Origin: CADEDV01 sp048498035
GTDB taxonomy: Bacteria > Bacteroidota > Bacteroidia > Chitinophagales > Chitinophagaceae
DNA length: 64,000 nucleotides
Direction: 5' to 3'
Assembly: GCA_048498035.1 (NCBI GenBank)
Contig: JBEHYT010000007.1
Location: forward strand, 62,001 to 126,000
Shown: positions 7,979 through 15,440 of the stretch, piece by piece
How the letters are laid out: every line of letters begins with the position of its first letter
How positions within the stretch are numbered: position 1 is the stretch's first letter
Notes under the pieces: model-generated
Seen by the model: the letters and a program-made list of their open reading frames with translations, nothing else
What the model was told of the DNA's origin: nothing
Database searches by the model: none
Translations under genes and position numbers: made by a program

Positions 7979-10354
7979 ATGCACAACCGTAAACGATCCT
8001 GGCGATTATATATCGTTTTCTTTTCCTGCTTATTTACCTGTTTTGCGGCAGCAGCCCAGGAAAACATTATTCCACAACCGGTTACGGTTAGTTACCCGGC
8101 AGCAGGTGGCAGTAAGATGATCACGGGACAATCGCGCGTTTGGACAAACGATCCGCGATTAAAGAGTTCGGCGGCCTTTTTGACAAGCTACCTGCAACAA
8201 TATTACAAGTTAAAGGTTGGAATGTCCACTTCTAAAACATCGGCCGACATTCAACTTGCTATTGACACGCATTTACCAGACACAACTGGCTGGTACCGGC
8301 TTTCAGTGGACGCAACCGGCATTCATATCAGCAGCCGGAATCCCCAAGGAGTTTTTTACGGCGTGCAAACGTTTCTTCAGCTTTTACCTACCGGGAATAA
8401 CCCGGCAGCTAACGTTGCATATATTAACGTTATTGATTACCCGCGGTTTCAATATCGCGGTATGCACCTGGACGTATGTCGTCATTTTTTCCCGGTATCA
8501 TTTATTAAAAAATATATTGACTACCTGGCGTTGCACAAGATCAATACATTTCACTGGCACCTTACGGATGACCAGGGCTGGCGGATTGAGATCAAAAAAT
8601 ATCCAGCCCTGACTGAAACCGGCAGCAAACGAAACGGAACCATTATTGGAAGGTATCCTGGCAAAGGCAGTGATAATACGCCTTACGGCGGATTTTATAC
8701 GCAGCGCGAAATCAAAGAAATTATTCGCTATGCAAATGAGCGGTTTATTACCATCATTCCGGAAATAGAAATGCCGGGACATGCCAGTGCTGCTATTGCT
8801 GCTTATCCGTGGCTGAGCTGCTTTCCCGGACAACCTACCGATATCCCCGCGGCGATGATTTCGAACCTGAGCAAAGAGCAGCAGGCCAACGGCCGGATCA
8901 AGCTGGTGCAGGAAACCTGGGGTGTTTTTGACGATGTCTTTTGTGCAGGAAATGATTCCACCTTTCTTTTTTTGGAAAATGTGCTCGATGAAGTTGTACG
9001 TCTTTTCCCATCAAAATATATTCATATCGGGGGCGATGAATGTCCCAAAACCCATTGGAAAACCTGTCCGCGTTGCCAGCAGCGCATGAAGGAATTAGGG
9101 CTGAAAGACGAGCACGAACTGCAAAGCTATTTCATTCGGCGTATAGAGGATTATTTAACTAAGAAAGGAAGATCGATCATCGGTTGGGATGAGATACTGG
9201 AAGGAGGCTTGGCGCCAAATGCAACTGTTATGAGTTGGCGGGGAGAAGCTGGTGGCATTGCGGCTGCGCAGCAGCAGCACAAGGTGATTATGACGCCGGG
9301 CAACCCCGTTTATTTCGACCATACACAATCGCGCCGGGAAGATTCAGTGACTATTGGCGGTTATAACCCGATTGAGAATGTATATGCCTATGATCCGGTG
9401 CCAAAAGAACTGGATGCGCAGGCCGCAGATTTCATCCTGGGTGCGCAGGCCAACCTGTGGACGGAATATATCGGCAACCCAAAAAAAGTGGAATACATGC
9501 TATTCCCACGGCTGTCGGCCCTTAGCGAAGTGCAATGGACATCTCCTGCTAATAAAAGCTGGAGCTCTTTTGAACAGCGCCTTCCTTCGCAATTAGCCCG
9601 TTATTCCTTATGGGGCGCCAATTACAGCAAAGCATATTTTGATTTGCAGGCGATGGTGATACCAGACAGTGCCGGTATGCGCCAGGCGGTGCGGTGGAAG
9701 CTAAGCGCCAAAGCCGGCAGAATTGTTTACAATAAAACATTAACTGTAGACGATCCACCGAACCCTGCGCCTTTTTCACCCTATATCCAACCCGTTCTGA
9801 TAACAAAAAGCGGAACCTATGATGCATGGACCATCCTGGATAATGGTTCTTATGGAAACCCGGTAAAACAGCAGTTCTTCTTTAATAAAGCTACCGGCAA
9901 AACAATCACGCTGTCGGCGGCACCTTCTTCAAAATACCCGGGCAGCGGTGCTTTTACACTTGTTGACGGCGTACAGAATACAAGTGGCCTGGGAAGATCT
10001 TTTGAATTTATCGGTTTTGAGGGAACTGATTGCACGGCCACCATCGATCTTGGTGAACCTGCATCCTGGAAGGAACTGATTGTACATACACTGGAGCAAC
10101 CCGGAAGTTGGATCTATGCTCCGTCTGCGCTGGATATTTCAATTTCAGCGGATGGTATCGATTATGCCCCTCCCGGAGTTGCCGTGCAAGTATCTCGTAG
10201 CGCGGATCACAGTCGACTCACACTGTCTGCCGACGAACCCATCACGGCGCGGTTTATTAAAATAACCATTCGCAACCACGGCATTATTGCAACTGGCAAC
10301 CCGGGTGCAGGCAACCGGGCCTGGTTATTTCTTGATGAAATTGAATTAAACTAA
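7979..10354 (+). CDS. Beta-N-acetylhexosaminidase, GH20, with C-terminal carbohydrate-binding region
   Basis: This 791-residue exo-hexosaminidase removes terminal GlcNAc/GalNAc from chitooligosaccharides or glycans. Order of parts: signal peptide (1-26), GH20b domain (about 27-153), GH20 TIM barrel (about 155-510) with catalytic pair Asp353-Glu354 in HIGGDECPKTHW, a Fn3-like CHB_HEX_C region (about 560-640) and a C-terminal discoidin-like (F5/8 type C) domain (about 650-790). Family knowledge: substrate-assisted catalysis through the 2-acetamido group. It is placed immediately upstream of the NagB fusion gene, so released GlcNAc could feed into GlcN6P metabolism after uptake, phosphorylation and deacetylation. 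Confidence 0.93.
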   Translation: MHNRKRSWRLYIVFFSCLFTCFAAAAQENIIPQPVTVSYPAAGGSKMITGQSRVWTNDPRLKSSAAFLTSYLQQYYKLKVGMSTSKTSADIQLAIDTHLPDTTGWYRLSVDATGIHISSRNPQGVFYGVQTFLQLLPTGNNPAANVAYINVIDYPRFQYRGMHLDVCRHFFPVSFIKKYIDYLALHKINTFHWHLTDDQGWRIEIKKYPALTETGSKRNGTIIGRYPGKGSDNTPYGGFYTQREIKEIIRYANERFITIIPEIEMPGHASAAIAAYPWLSCFPGQPTDIPAAMISNLSKEQQANGRIKLVQETWGVFDDVFCAGNDSTFLFLENVLDEVVRLFPSKYIHIGGDECPKTHWKTCPRCQQRMKELGLKDEHELQSYFIRRIEDYLTKKGRSIIGWDEILEGGLAPNATVMSWRGEAGGIAAAQQQHKVIMTPGNPVYFDHTQSRREDSVTIGGYNPIENVYAYDPVPKELDAQAADFILGAQANLWTEYIGNPKKVEYMLFPRLSALSEVQWTSPANKSWSSFEQRLPSQLARYSLWGANYSKAYFDLQAMVIPDSAGMRQAVRWKLSAKAGRIVYNKTLTVDDPPNPAPFSPYIQPVLITKSGTYDAWTILDNGSYGNPVKQQFFFNKATGKTITLSAAPSSKYPGSGAFTLVDGVQNTSGLGRSFEFIGFEGTDCTATIDLGEPASWKELIVHTLEQPGSWIYAPSALDISISADGIDYAPPGVAVQVSRSADHSRLTLSADEPITARFIKITIRNHGIIATGNPGAGNRAWLFLDEIELN

Positions 10355-10372
10355 TTGTAAAATTGACGACTG

Positions 10373-10424
10373 TTTGCGGCTTTTTTTAAGTTTCTCCAAT
10401 GAAACTTCAGGAAAAAGCCGCAAA
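10373..10424. terminator. Long imperfect hairpin between GH20 and NagB genes
   Basis: TTTGCGGCTTTTT (from 10373) pairs with AAAAAGCCGCAAA (10412-10424), and an inner stem AAGTTTC (10388-10394) pairs with GAAACTT (10401-10407). There is no T tract after the outer stem, so a plain Rho-independent mechanism is uncertain; it may act as a transcript-end stabiliser. Confidence 0.45.
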
Positions 10425-10466
10425 AAAAGCATTGGAACCAGGTCTCCGGGGCTGGGCGTAATTCGG

Positions 10467-10474
10467 TAAATTTG
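10467..10474 (+). promoter_or_regulatory. TAnnTTTG -7 element upstream of the NagB fusion gene
   Basis: TAAATTTG matches the Bacteroidota -7 consensus 22 nt before the ATG at 10497. I see no clear TTTG at the -33 position, so only the -7 box is supported. Confidence 0.4.
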
Positions 10475-10496
10475 CAATTGATAAATTCAAGATTTC

Positions 10497-12425
10497 ATGG
10501 CAAAAAAAGCACAACCGATAGACCTGATCGACAGTTTTGAAAAAATACCTGTCAAAGTGTACGCTGATCTTAAAAAAGGGTCTGAATATGTGGCGCAGCA
10601 GATTGCCGCGTTGATCCGGGAAAAACAGCGTAAAAAAGAAAATTGTGTATTAGGCCTGGCTACCGGTTCAACGCCAAAAACACTTTATGCGCAGCTGGTG
10701 CGCATGCATCGTGAAGAAAAACTGAGTTTTCGAAATGTGATAGCGTTTAACCTGGATGAATATTATCCTATTGATAACAAAGCGCTGCAGAGTTACAACC
10801 GGTTTATGAAGATCAACCTGTTTGATCATATTGATATTAAACCCGCCAACATTCACATTCCTAATGGCGAGATCAAAAAGGAAGATATCAAGGCGCATTG
10901 CCTGCAATATGAAAAGATGATACAGGATGCAGGCGGCATTGATCTGCAGGTGCTGGGTATTGGGAATAATGGCCATATCGGTTTTAATGAACCGGGATCC
11001 AGCATTCACTCACGCACGCGGTTGATTACGCTGGATAACTCAACACGAATTGCCAACTCCTATGAATTTGCCAATATTTCTGAAGTACCACGCCTTGCTA
11101 TTACGATGGGTATTGGTACAATTCTACGCTCCAAACGAATTATCCTGATGGCCTGGGGACCAGCCAAAGCGCCAGTACTTAAAAAGGCCGTGGAAGAAGA
11201 TGCAACGGAGATTGTACCTGCGTCGCTGCTCCAGAATCATGACGACGTGACGTTTGTGGTGGATGATGCTGCAGCCGCAGAACTAACCCGCAACAAATCT
11301 CCATGGCTTACCGGTGATTGCGAATGGACGCCACAGATGATCAAAAAGGCAGTGGTAAATATGGCGCTGAAACTGAAAAAGCCGGTGTTAAGTCTTACCA
11401 ATGCCGATTATAATGAATACGGTCTGAGTGATCTGCTGGTTGAACAGGGCGATGCCTACGAGATCAACCTGCAGGTATATTATATGTTGCGCGATTCCAT
11501 TACCGGTTGGCCGGGTGGTAAACCGGGTGCAACGATTCCTGCACATCCTGAACGTTCCCTTCCCTACCCAAAACGTGTGGTCATTTTTTCACCGCACCCG
11601 GATGATGATATTATCAGCATGGGCGGGACGTTTCAGCGCCTGCACGACCAGGGACATGATGTGCATGTGGCATATCAAACCAGCGGCAATATTGCTGTAA
11701 CTGACGAATTTGTAACCAGGTTTCTTGATTTTGCTGTGGGTTTTGAAGAGATCGCCGGTATAGACACAAAGAAATCGGGTAAAATCCTGGATGATGCGCG
11801 TAAATTTCTTGCAAAAAAGAAATCGAACCAGTTGGATACTCCTACTATCCGCTCCATCAAGGGGTTGATCCGCCGGTGCGAAGCAAGGGCTACCTGCAGG
11901 TATGTGGGCATTAAGGATGAAAATATACATTTCCAGAATCTTCCCTTTTATGAAACCGGGACTATCGAAAAGAAACCGATGAGCGAAAAAGACGTGAAGA
12001 TCACTATCGAATTACTGCGGGAAATAAAACCCCACCAGGTGTATTGCGCCGGAGATTTTGCGGATCCACACGGTACACATATCGTTTGTTTCAACGTGGT
12101 ACTTGAGGCACTGCGGAGAATTAAAGCCGCTGGTGACGACTGGATCCAGGACTGCTGGCTATGGCTGTATAAAGGTGCGTGGCAGGAATGGAATATTGAA
12201 GAAATCCAGATGGCAATCCCGATGAGCCCGGACCAGGTATTGAAAAAGCGCTTTGGCATTTTCATACATCAAAGCCAGAAAGACATGGTGCCCTTCCAGG
12301 GCAGTGACTCCAGGGAGTTCTGGCAGCGCGCGGAAGAGCGTAATGCGGCCACGGCCAACCTCTATGCTGACCTCGGGCTTACGCATTATGCTGCTATGGA
12401 GGCATTTGTGCGGTGGAATTATTAA
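10497..12425 (+). CDS. nagB: Glucosamine-6-phosphate deaminase fused to a PIG-L/LmbE deacetylase-like domain
   Basis: This 642-residue two-domain protein has an N-terminal NagB domain (about 20-270) with the sugar-phosphate loop LATGSTPKT (54-62), FNLDEYYP with Asp87, and GIGNNGHIGFNEPGS (154-168) with His160 and Glu165. NagB converts GlcN6P to fructose-6-phosphate and ammonia. Asn158 sits where E. coli has Asp141. After a linker, a PIG-L domain (about 360-640) carries the zinc motif HPDDD (367-371) and a DPHGTH segment; relatives deacetylate N-acetylglucosamine conjugates. The fusion suggests consecutive deacetylation and deamination, which is inference. Such fusions are recurrent in Bacteroidota. 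It has its own -7 element and follows the hexosaminidase. Confidence 0.9.
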   Translation: MAKKAQPIDLIDSFEKIPVKVYADLKKGSEYVAQQIAALIREKQRKKENCVLGLATGSTPKTLYAQLVRMHREEKLSFRNVIAFNLDEYYPIDNKALQSYNRFMKINLFDHIDIKPANIHIPNGEIKKEDIKAHCLQYEKMIQDAGGIDLQVLGIGNNGHIGFNEPGSSIHSRTRLITLDNSTRIANSYEFANISEVPRLAITMGIGTILRSKRIILMAWGPAKAPVLKKAVEEDATEIVPASLLQNHDDVTFVVDDAAAAELTRNKSPWLTGDCEWTPQMIKKAVVNMALKLKKPVLSLTNADYNEYGLSDLLVEQGDAYEINLQVYYMLRDSITGWPGGKPGATIPAHPERSLPYPKRVVIFSPHPDDDIISMGGTFQRLHDQGHDVHVAYQTSGNIAVTDEFVTRFLDFAVGFEEIAGIDTKKSGKILDDARKFLAKKKSNQLDTPTIRSIKGLIRRCEARATCRYVGIKDENIHFQNLPFYETGTIEKKPMSEKDVKITIELLREIKPHQVYCAGDFADPHGTHIVCFNVVLEALRRIKAAGDDWIQDCWLWLYKGAWQEWNIEEIQMAIPMSPDQVLKKRFGIFIHQSQKDMVPFQGSDSREFWQRAEERNAATANLYADLGLTHYAAMEAFVRWNY

Positions 12426-12436
12426 CCCGGACCCGG

Positions 12437-12444
12437 TAATTTTG
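12437..12444 (+). promoter_or_regulatory. TAnnTTTG -7 element upstream of the BI-1 gene
   Basis: TAATTTTG matches the Bacteroidota -7 box, 41 nt before the ATG at 12486. No TTTG is found at the expected -33 spacing, so this is a partial promoter match. Confidence 0.4.
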
Positions 12445-12485
12445 TAGTCCGCGGGAGATGATTAACTTTATAAAAATTTAATTAC

Positions 12486-13253
12486 ATGGCACTTTTCAAT
12501 TCCAACAATCCCATTCTGAAAGAGAAAGCATATGAGGGTACGATCTTCCAGGGAATGGAGGCAGCGGATACCATGACGATCAAGGGTACTGCTAATAAGT
12601 TTGGGTTCCTGTTGTTGATGCTTTTTGGTGGCACATTCTACTCCTGGAATGAATTTCAAAGGGGTAATGATCCTACCACGCTGATGCTGGTGGGTATTTT
12701 TGGTGGACTGGCGCTGGCAATTGTTATGTCGTTTAAAAAACAATGGTCGCCCTGGTTGTCGCCAGCCTATGCCATCCTGGAAGGATTGTTTGTTGGTGCG
12801 GCGTCTGCTTATTATGATTACGCATTCAAGGATAAATACCCCGGTTTGGTAATGCAGGCCGTACTGCTTACGTTATTGGTAACAGTAGTGATGTTCCTGG
12901 TTTACCGGTTCCGAATTATCCGTGTAACGGAAAAATTCCGCGCTGTGATCACGGTGGCGGCCGCTACAGTGATGGTATTTTACCTGATCCAGTTGATCGT
13001 CTGGATGATCAATCCAAGCACCAATTTTGGCGCCTTTACAAATGCGGCAACACCGTTGGGAATCGGTTTCTCTGTAATTGTAGTGTGTCTTGCTGCGCTT
13101 TACCTGTTGCTCAATTTTGACATGATTGAAAAAGGTGCTGCTATGAAAGCGCCGAAATATATGGAATGGTACAGCGCGTTTGGCCTGCTGGTAACCGTGA
13201 TCTGGCTGTACCTTGAAATCCTTCGACTGCTTTCCAAACTGAGCCGCCGCTGA
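12486..13253 (+). CDS. Bax inhibitor-1/YccA family integral membrane protein
   Basis: This 255-residue inner-membrane protein has about seven hydrophobic helices starting near residue 40 and ends in a basic tail (RLLSKLSRR). The pattern PAYAILEGLFVGAASAYYD near residues 95-113 and the DMIEKGA...MEWYSAFGLLVTVIWLYLEILRLL end are typical of the BI-1-like (YccA/YetJ) family. Members are calcium-leak or protease-modulating membrane proteins; the role in this organism is unknown. It stands alone between its own -7 box and a strong terminator. Confidence 0.9.
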   Translation: MALFNSNNPILKEKAYEGTIFQGMEAADTMTIKGTANKFGFLLLMLFGGTFYSWNEFQRGNDPTTLMLVGIFGGLALAIVMSFKKQWSPWLSPAYAILEGLFVGAASAYYDYAFKDKYPGLVMQAVLLTLLVTVVMFLVYRFRIIRVTEKFRAVITVAAATVMVFYLIQLIVWMINPSTNFGAFTNAATPLGIGFSVIVVCLAALYLLLNFDMIEKGAAMKAPKYMEWYSAFGLLVTVIWLYLEILRLLSKLSRR

Positions 13254-13275
13254 TAGCTGTCGCAAAACGTTTTAT

Positions 13276-13304
13276 AATCCCCGCTGTCAATGACAGCGGG
13301 GATT
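13276..13304. terminator. Palindromic terminator shared by BI-1 and DoxX genes
   Basis: A 14-bp perfect inverted repeat (AATCCCCGCTGTCA 13276-13289 with TGACAGCGGGGATT 13291-13304) sits between two convergent genes. On + it is followed by TGTCATTTT; on - by ATAAAACG. It probably serves both transcripts. Confidence 0.75.
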
Positions 13305-13311
13305 TGTCATT

Positions 13312-13710
13312 TTAGCCATTTTTTTTGCGATAATAAATGTATGCAAGCACTCCCAGGGCCACAGGGATGACCATGAAGCCCGTATTTGCCAGTCCGCGGT
13401 TGTTGACCGCTATGCAGTAGATAGCCCCTGCAAGGTCAAAAAACAGTCCTGCGTACGCCCACTCCTTGATCCTACGGTAGCCCGGTACAAGTATCGCTAT
13501 TACGCCAAGCGTTTTGGCGATGCCCAGGAATGGCAGCAGGTATGCCGGGAGCTGAATTTGGCGAAATCCCTCAACCGCCATGGGATCTGAGTAGATATCC
13601 GGTATTGCGGAAAATAGCATCATGGCTGCAAAAAGGCCATTGAATACCCAGTAAAGAATAGTAGTAGTTTTGGCGGTTGTTTGCCGGGGAGAAGTAAGTA
13701 CGTTTTCCAT
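13312..13710 (-). CDS. DoxX-like membrane protein
   Basis: This small 132-residue inner-membrane protein has four predicted helices and a basic C-terminus (YIYYRKKNG). The LGIAKTLGVIAILVPGYRRIKEWAYAG layout near residues 62-90 is typical of the DoxX-like family. The family covers quinone-linked and oxidative-stress-associated membrane proteins with mostly unknown functions. It is a single gene whose 5' side faces the GC-rich repeat island. Confidence 0.8.
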   Translation of the reverse strand: MENVLTSPRQTTAKTTTILYWVFNGLFAAMMLFSAIPDIYSDPMAVEGFRQIQLPAYLLPFLGIAKTLGVIAILVPGYRRIKEWAYAGLFFDLAGAIYCIAVNNRGLANTGFMVIPVALGVLAYIYYRKKNG

Positions 13711-13860
13711 TGTTATTTTTTTATTGTTTTGGAAGTAGGTCCTGAAGTCGGTGTAAAATTGGAGATAACGAGGGAGCTACAGGGGCGTGTATTGCGACTG
13801 TTTGCAGGGGAAACCGCGACAGAAGTGGCCGTTGGGCGCTTTCCGGCCACCCTAGGCTTC

Positions 13861-13907
13861 CTGACCCGGCGAGAAAAGTGAGGTCTGACCAGCGAGAAAA
13901 GCGAGGG
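13861..13907. repeat. Two copies of a 23-24-bp direct repeat
   Basis: CTGACCCGGCGAGAAAAGTG (from 13861) recurs as CTGACCAGCGAGAAAAGCG (from 13885), with one base deleted and a few changes. The pair abuts the large palindrome and belongs to the same repeat island. Confidence 0.7.
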
Positions 13908-13959
13908 CCCCAAGGGTTCCTAACCCGGCATTTAAATGCCGGGTTAGGAACCCTTGGGG
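13908..13959. repeat. 52-bp perfect palindrome
   Basis: The sequence from CCCCAAGGG at 13908 to CCCTTGGGG at 13959 is its own reverse complement over all 52 bases, centred on TTTAAA at 13931-13936. Its right arm is also the first unit of the tandem array that follows, and its left arm is an inverted copy of that unit. Confidence 0.9.
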
Positions 13960-14090
13960 AGGCCAGGAACCCTCCGGCAGGCCAGGAACTCTTCCGCCGG
14001 GTCAGGAACCCTCCGGCAGGTCAGGAACTCTTCGGCCGGGTTAGGAACCCTCCGGCAGGCCAGGAACCCTTCGGTCGGGCCAGGAAGACC
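13946..14090. repeat. Tandem array of a 19/20-bp unit (39-bp higher-order repeat)
   Basis: Seven full units plus one partial unit begin at 13946, 13965, 13984, 14004, 14023, 14043, 14062 and 14082. Each begins AGGAA. Units alternate between 19 bp (AGGAACCCTCCGGCAGGYC) and 20 bp (AGGAACTCTTCSGCCGGGTY), giving three 39-bp copies. 39 is a multiple of three, so open frames run through it, but no gene-like signal supports translation. Confidence 0.85.
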
Positions 14091-14152
14091 GGCACTTTTT
14101 TGGCTTGAACTCCGAATTGCAACAACGCTGTTGTATTAATAAAAAACCTGCT

Positions 14153-15232
14153 ATGAATCAATCTTCTACTCTTTACCGCGCACTTTCGAAAGCTATTTTA
14201 CTGGCAGCTGCAATCATTATCGGGCTTTGGGTATTGGCCAAAATAATTACAGCAGTCCTGATCCTCCTTTTTGCAATTGTCTTAATCATCATTATCAATA
14301 AACCTGTTGCAAAACTGGAAGCACGCGGGCTAAAAAGGGGCCTGGCATGCGGTATCGTATTCGGGAGCATCGTCTTGTCTCTCGCACTGCTCTTCTGGCT
14401 GGTAGTGCCCCGGGTGGGTGAACAATTCAATAAATTACTGGCTGATCTGCCTTCCTATCTCAATAATTTTTCGAAACAACTTGCCAGTCTCTTTAATGAT
14501 ATTCCCGGAGCAGATGACAAAATAAAGGAGGAGACCTCGCAAATTTCCAGTTGGCTTCCTTCATTGCCCCAAACGCTCATGCGAATCGGGACTTACTCCC
14601 TTTCATTCCTAAGCGGTCTCGTGGTGGTGATCATTTTTATAAGTATGGTTGTGTACGCTGTTATCAACCCGAAGCCACTCTTTGAACTTTATTTTCTATG
14701 GTTCCCGGCCTCAAAGCGCAATACTGCTTTTAAAGCCTACAAGGACGCATCCGAAATGCTAACCGGATGGTTCAAGGCCAATCTGATTGGCGGCGGTATT
14801 GAAGCCGTATGTACTGTCATTTTCCTTACCATAGTAGGTGTACCGGGCGCCTGGGTATGGGGTGCATTAGCCCTGTTTGCCGAACTGGTGCCAAAAATCG
14901 GGTTTTACATCATGTCGGTTCCGCCAATACTGGTGGCCTTTTCTGTTAGCCCCAATATTGCGCTGTGGGTAGCGATTTATTTTCTTGCACTCAATGAAAT
15001 TATCGGCGACTTTGTAATGCCTAAAGTGAGATCATCCACGATGAAACTACACCCGGTTTCCACGCTTTTTATGGTATTGGCGATGGCAATGGCCTTTGGG
15101 TTCATCGGGGCCTTGCTGGCAACACCTATGGCGGCCATCATAAAAGCTTACTACTATGCCTTTTTTGTAAAAGGGGAAGACGATAACGAAACTTTAAAAA
15201 AATACGTTGAAGATGCGCCACGAGCGATCTAA
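14153..15232 (+). CDS. AI-2E family transporter
   Basis: This 359-residue inner-membrane protein of the AI-2E (PerM/TqsA) family has two N-terminal helices (about 12-60), a soluble amphipathic middle (about 75-150) and further helices to residue 330. The segment WGALALFAELVPKIGFYIMSVPPIL near 240-264 and the LNEIIGDFVMPKV near 278-290 match the family core. Members export small molecules or act as Na+/H+ antiporters; substrate unknown. The ATG at 14153 is preferred over 14105 because the first 16 residues of the longer frame are not family-like. A paralogue lies at 39951-41009. Confidence 0.88.
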   Translation: MNQSSTLYRALSKAILLAAAIIIGLWVLAKIITAVLILLFAIVLIIIINKPVAKLEARGLKRGLACGIVFGSIVLSLALLFWLVVPRVGEQFNKLLADLPSYLNNFSKQLASLFNDIPGADDKIKEETSQISSWLPSLPQTLMRIGTYSLSFLSGLVVVIIFISMVVYAVINPKPLFELYFLWFPASKRNTAFKAYKDASEMLTGWFKANLIGGGIEAVCTVIFLTIVGVPGAWVWGALALFAELVPKIGFYIMSVPPILVAFSVSPNIALWVAIYFLALNEIIGDFVMPKVRSSTMKLHPVSTLFMVLAMAMAFGFIGALLATPMAAIIKAYYYAFFVKGEDDNETLKKYVEDAPRAI

Positions 15233-15272
15233 AATGCCAGGTTGGAACAAAGGTTTTTTTCCAAAAATATCC

Positions 15273-15280
15273 TATATTTG
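15273..15280 (+). promoter_or_regulatory. TAnnTTTG promoter element for tRNA-Arg
   Basis: TATATTTG fits the Bacteroidota -7 consensus and ends 9 nt before the mature 5' end of the tRNA at 15290. A run of T lies about 14-20 nt upstream, but no exact TTTG. Confidence 0.5.
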
Positions 15281-15289
15281 CCGCCCGTT

Positions 15290-15363
15290 GGCCTCGTAGC
15301 TCAACTGAATAGAGCATCTGACTACGGATCAGAAGGTTTCAGGTTTGAATCCTGACGAGGTCA
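15290..15363 (+). tRNA. tRNA-Arg (anticodon ACG)
   Basis: The 74-nt cloverleaf can be drawn by hand: acceptor stem GGCCTCG with CGAGGTC, D-arm GCTC...GAGC, anticodon stem TCTGA/TCAGA around loop CTACGGA with anticodon ACG at 15324-15326, and T-arm with GGTTTGAATCC. The 3' CCA is not encoded. ACG would be edited to ICG by TadA to read CGU/CGC/CGA. Confidence 0.95.
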
Positions 15364-15376
15364 CAAAAAAACAGAA

Positions 15377-15410
15377 AGCCTTGTAAATGTATAATTTGCA
15401 GGGCTTTTTT
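15377..15410 (+). terminator. Terminator downstream of tRNA-Arg
   Basis: AGCCTTGTAAA pairs with TTTGCAGGGCT (with G-U pairs) and is followed by a run of six T. It lies 13 nt after the tRNA. Confidence 0.75.
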
Positions 15411-15440
15411 GTTACTCCTTACTATCACCCGGCTCTCCCG

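Noticed and set aside
10373..10424. Riboswitch in the hairpin before the NagB gene
   Set aside because: The element is a plain double hairpin with no recognisable aptamer such as glmS, and it lies upstream of the -7 box.
13946..14090. CRISPR-like array
   Set aside because: Units are 19-20 bp and directly adjacent, with no unique spacers and no cas genes nearby.
13878..14108. Open frame with a 13-residue repeated motif (RNPPAGQELFGRV-like)
   Set aside because: It starts at GTG, follows the 39-bp DNA repeat exactly and is open because 39 is a multiple of three. No homologue-like features are present.
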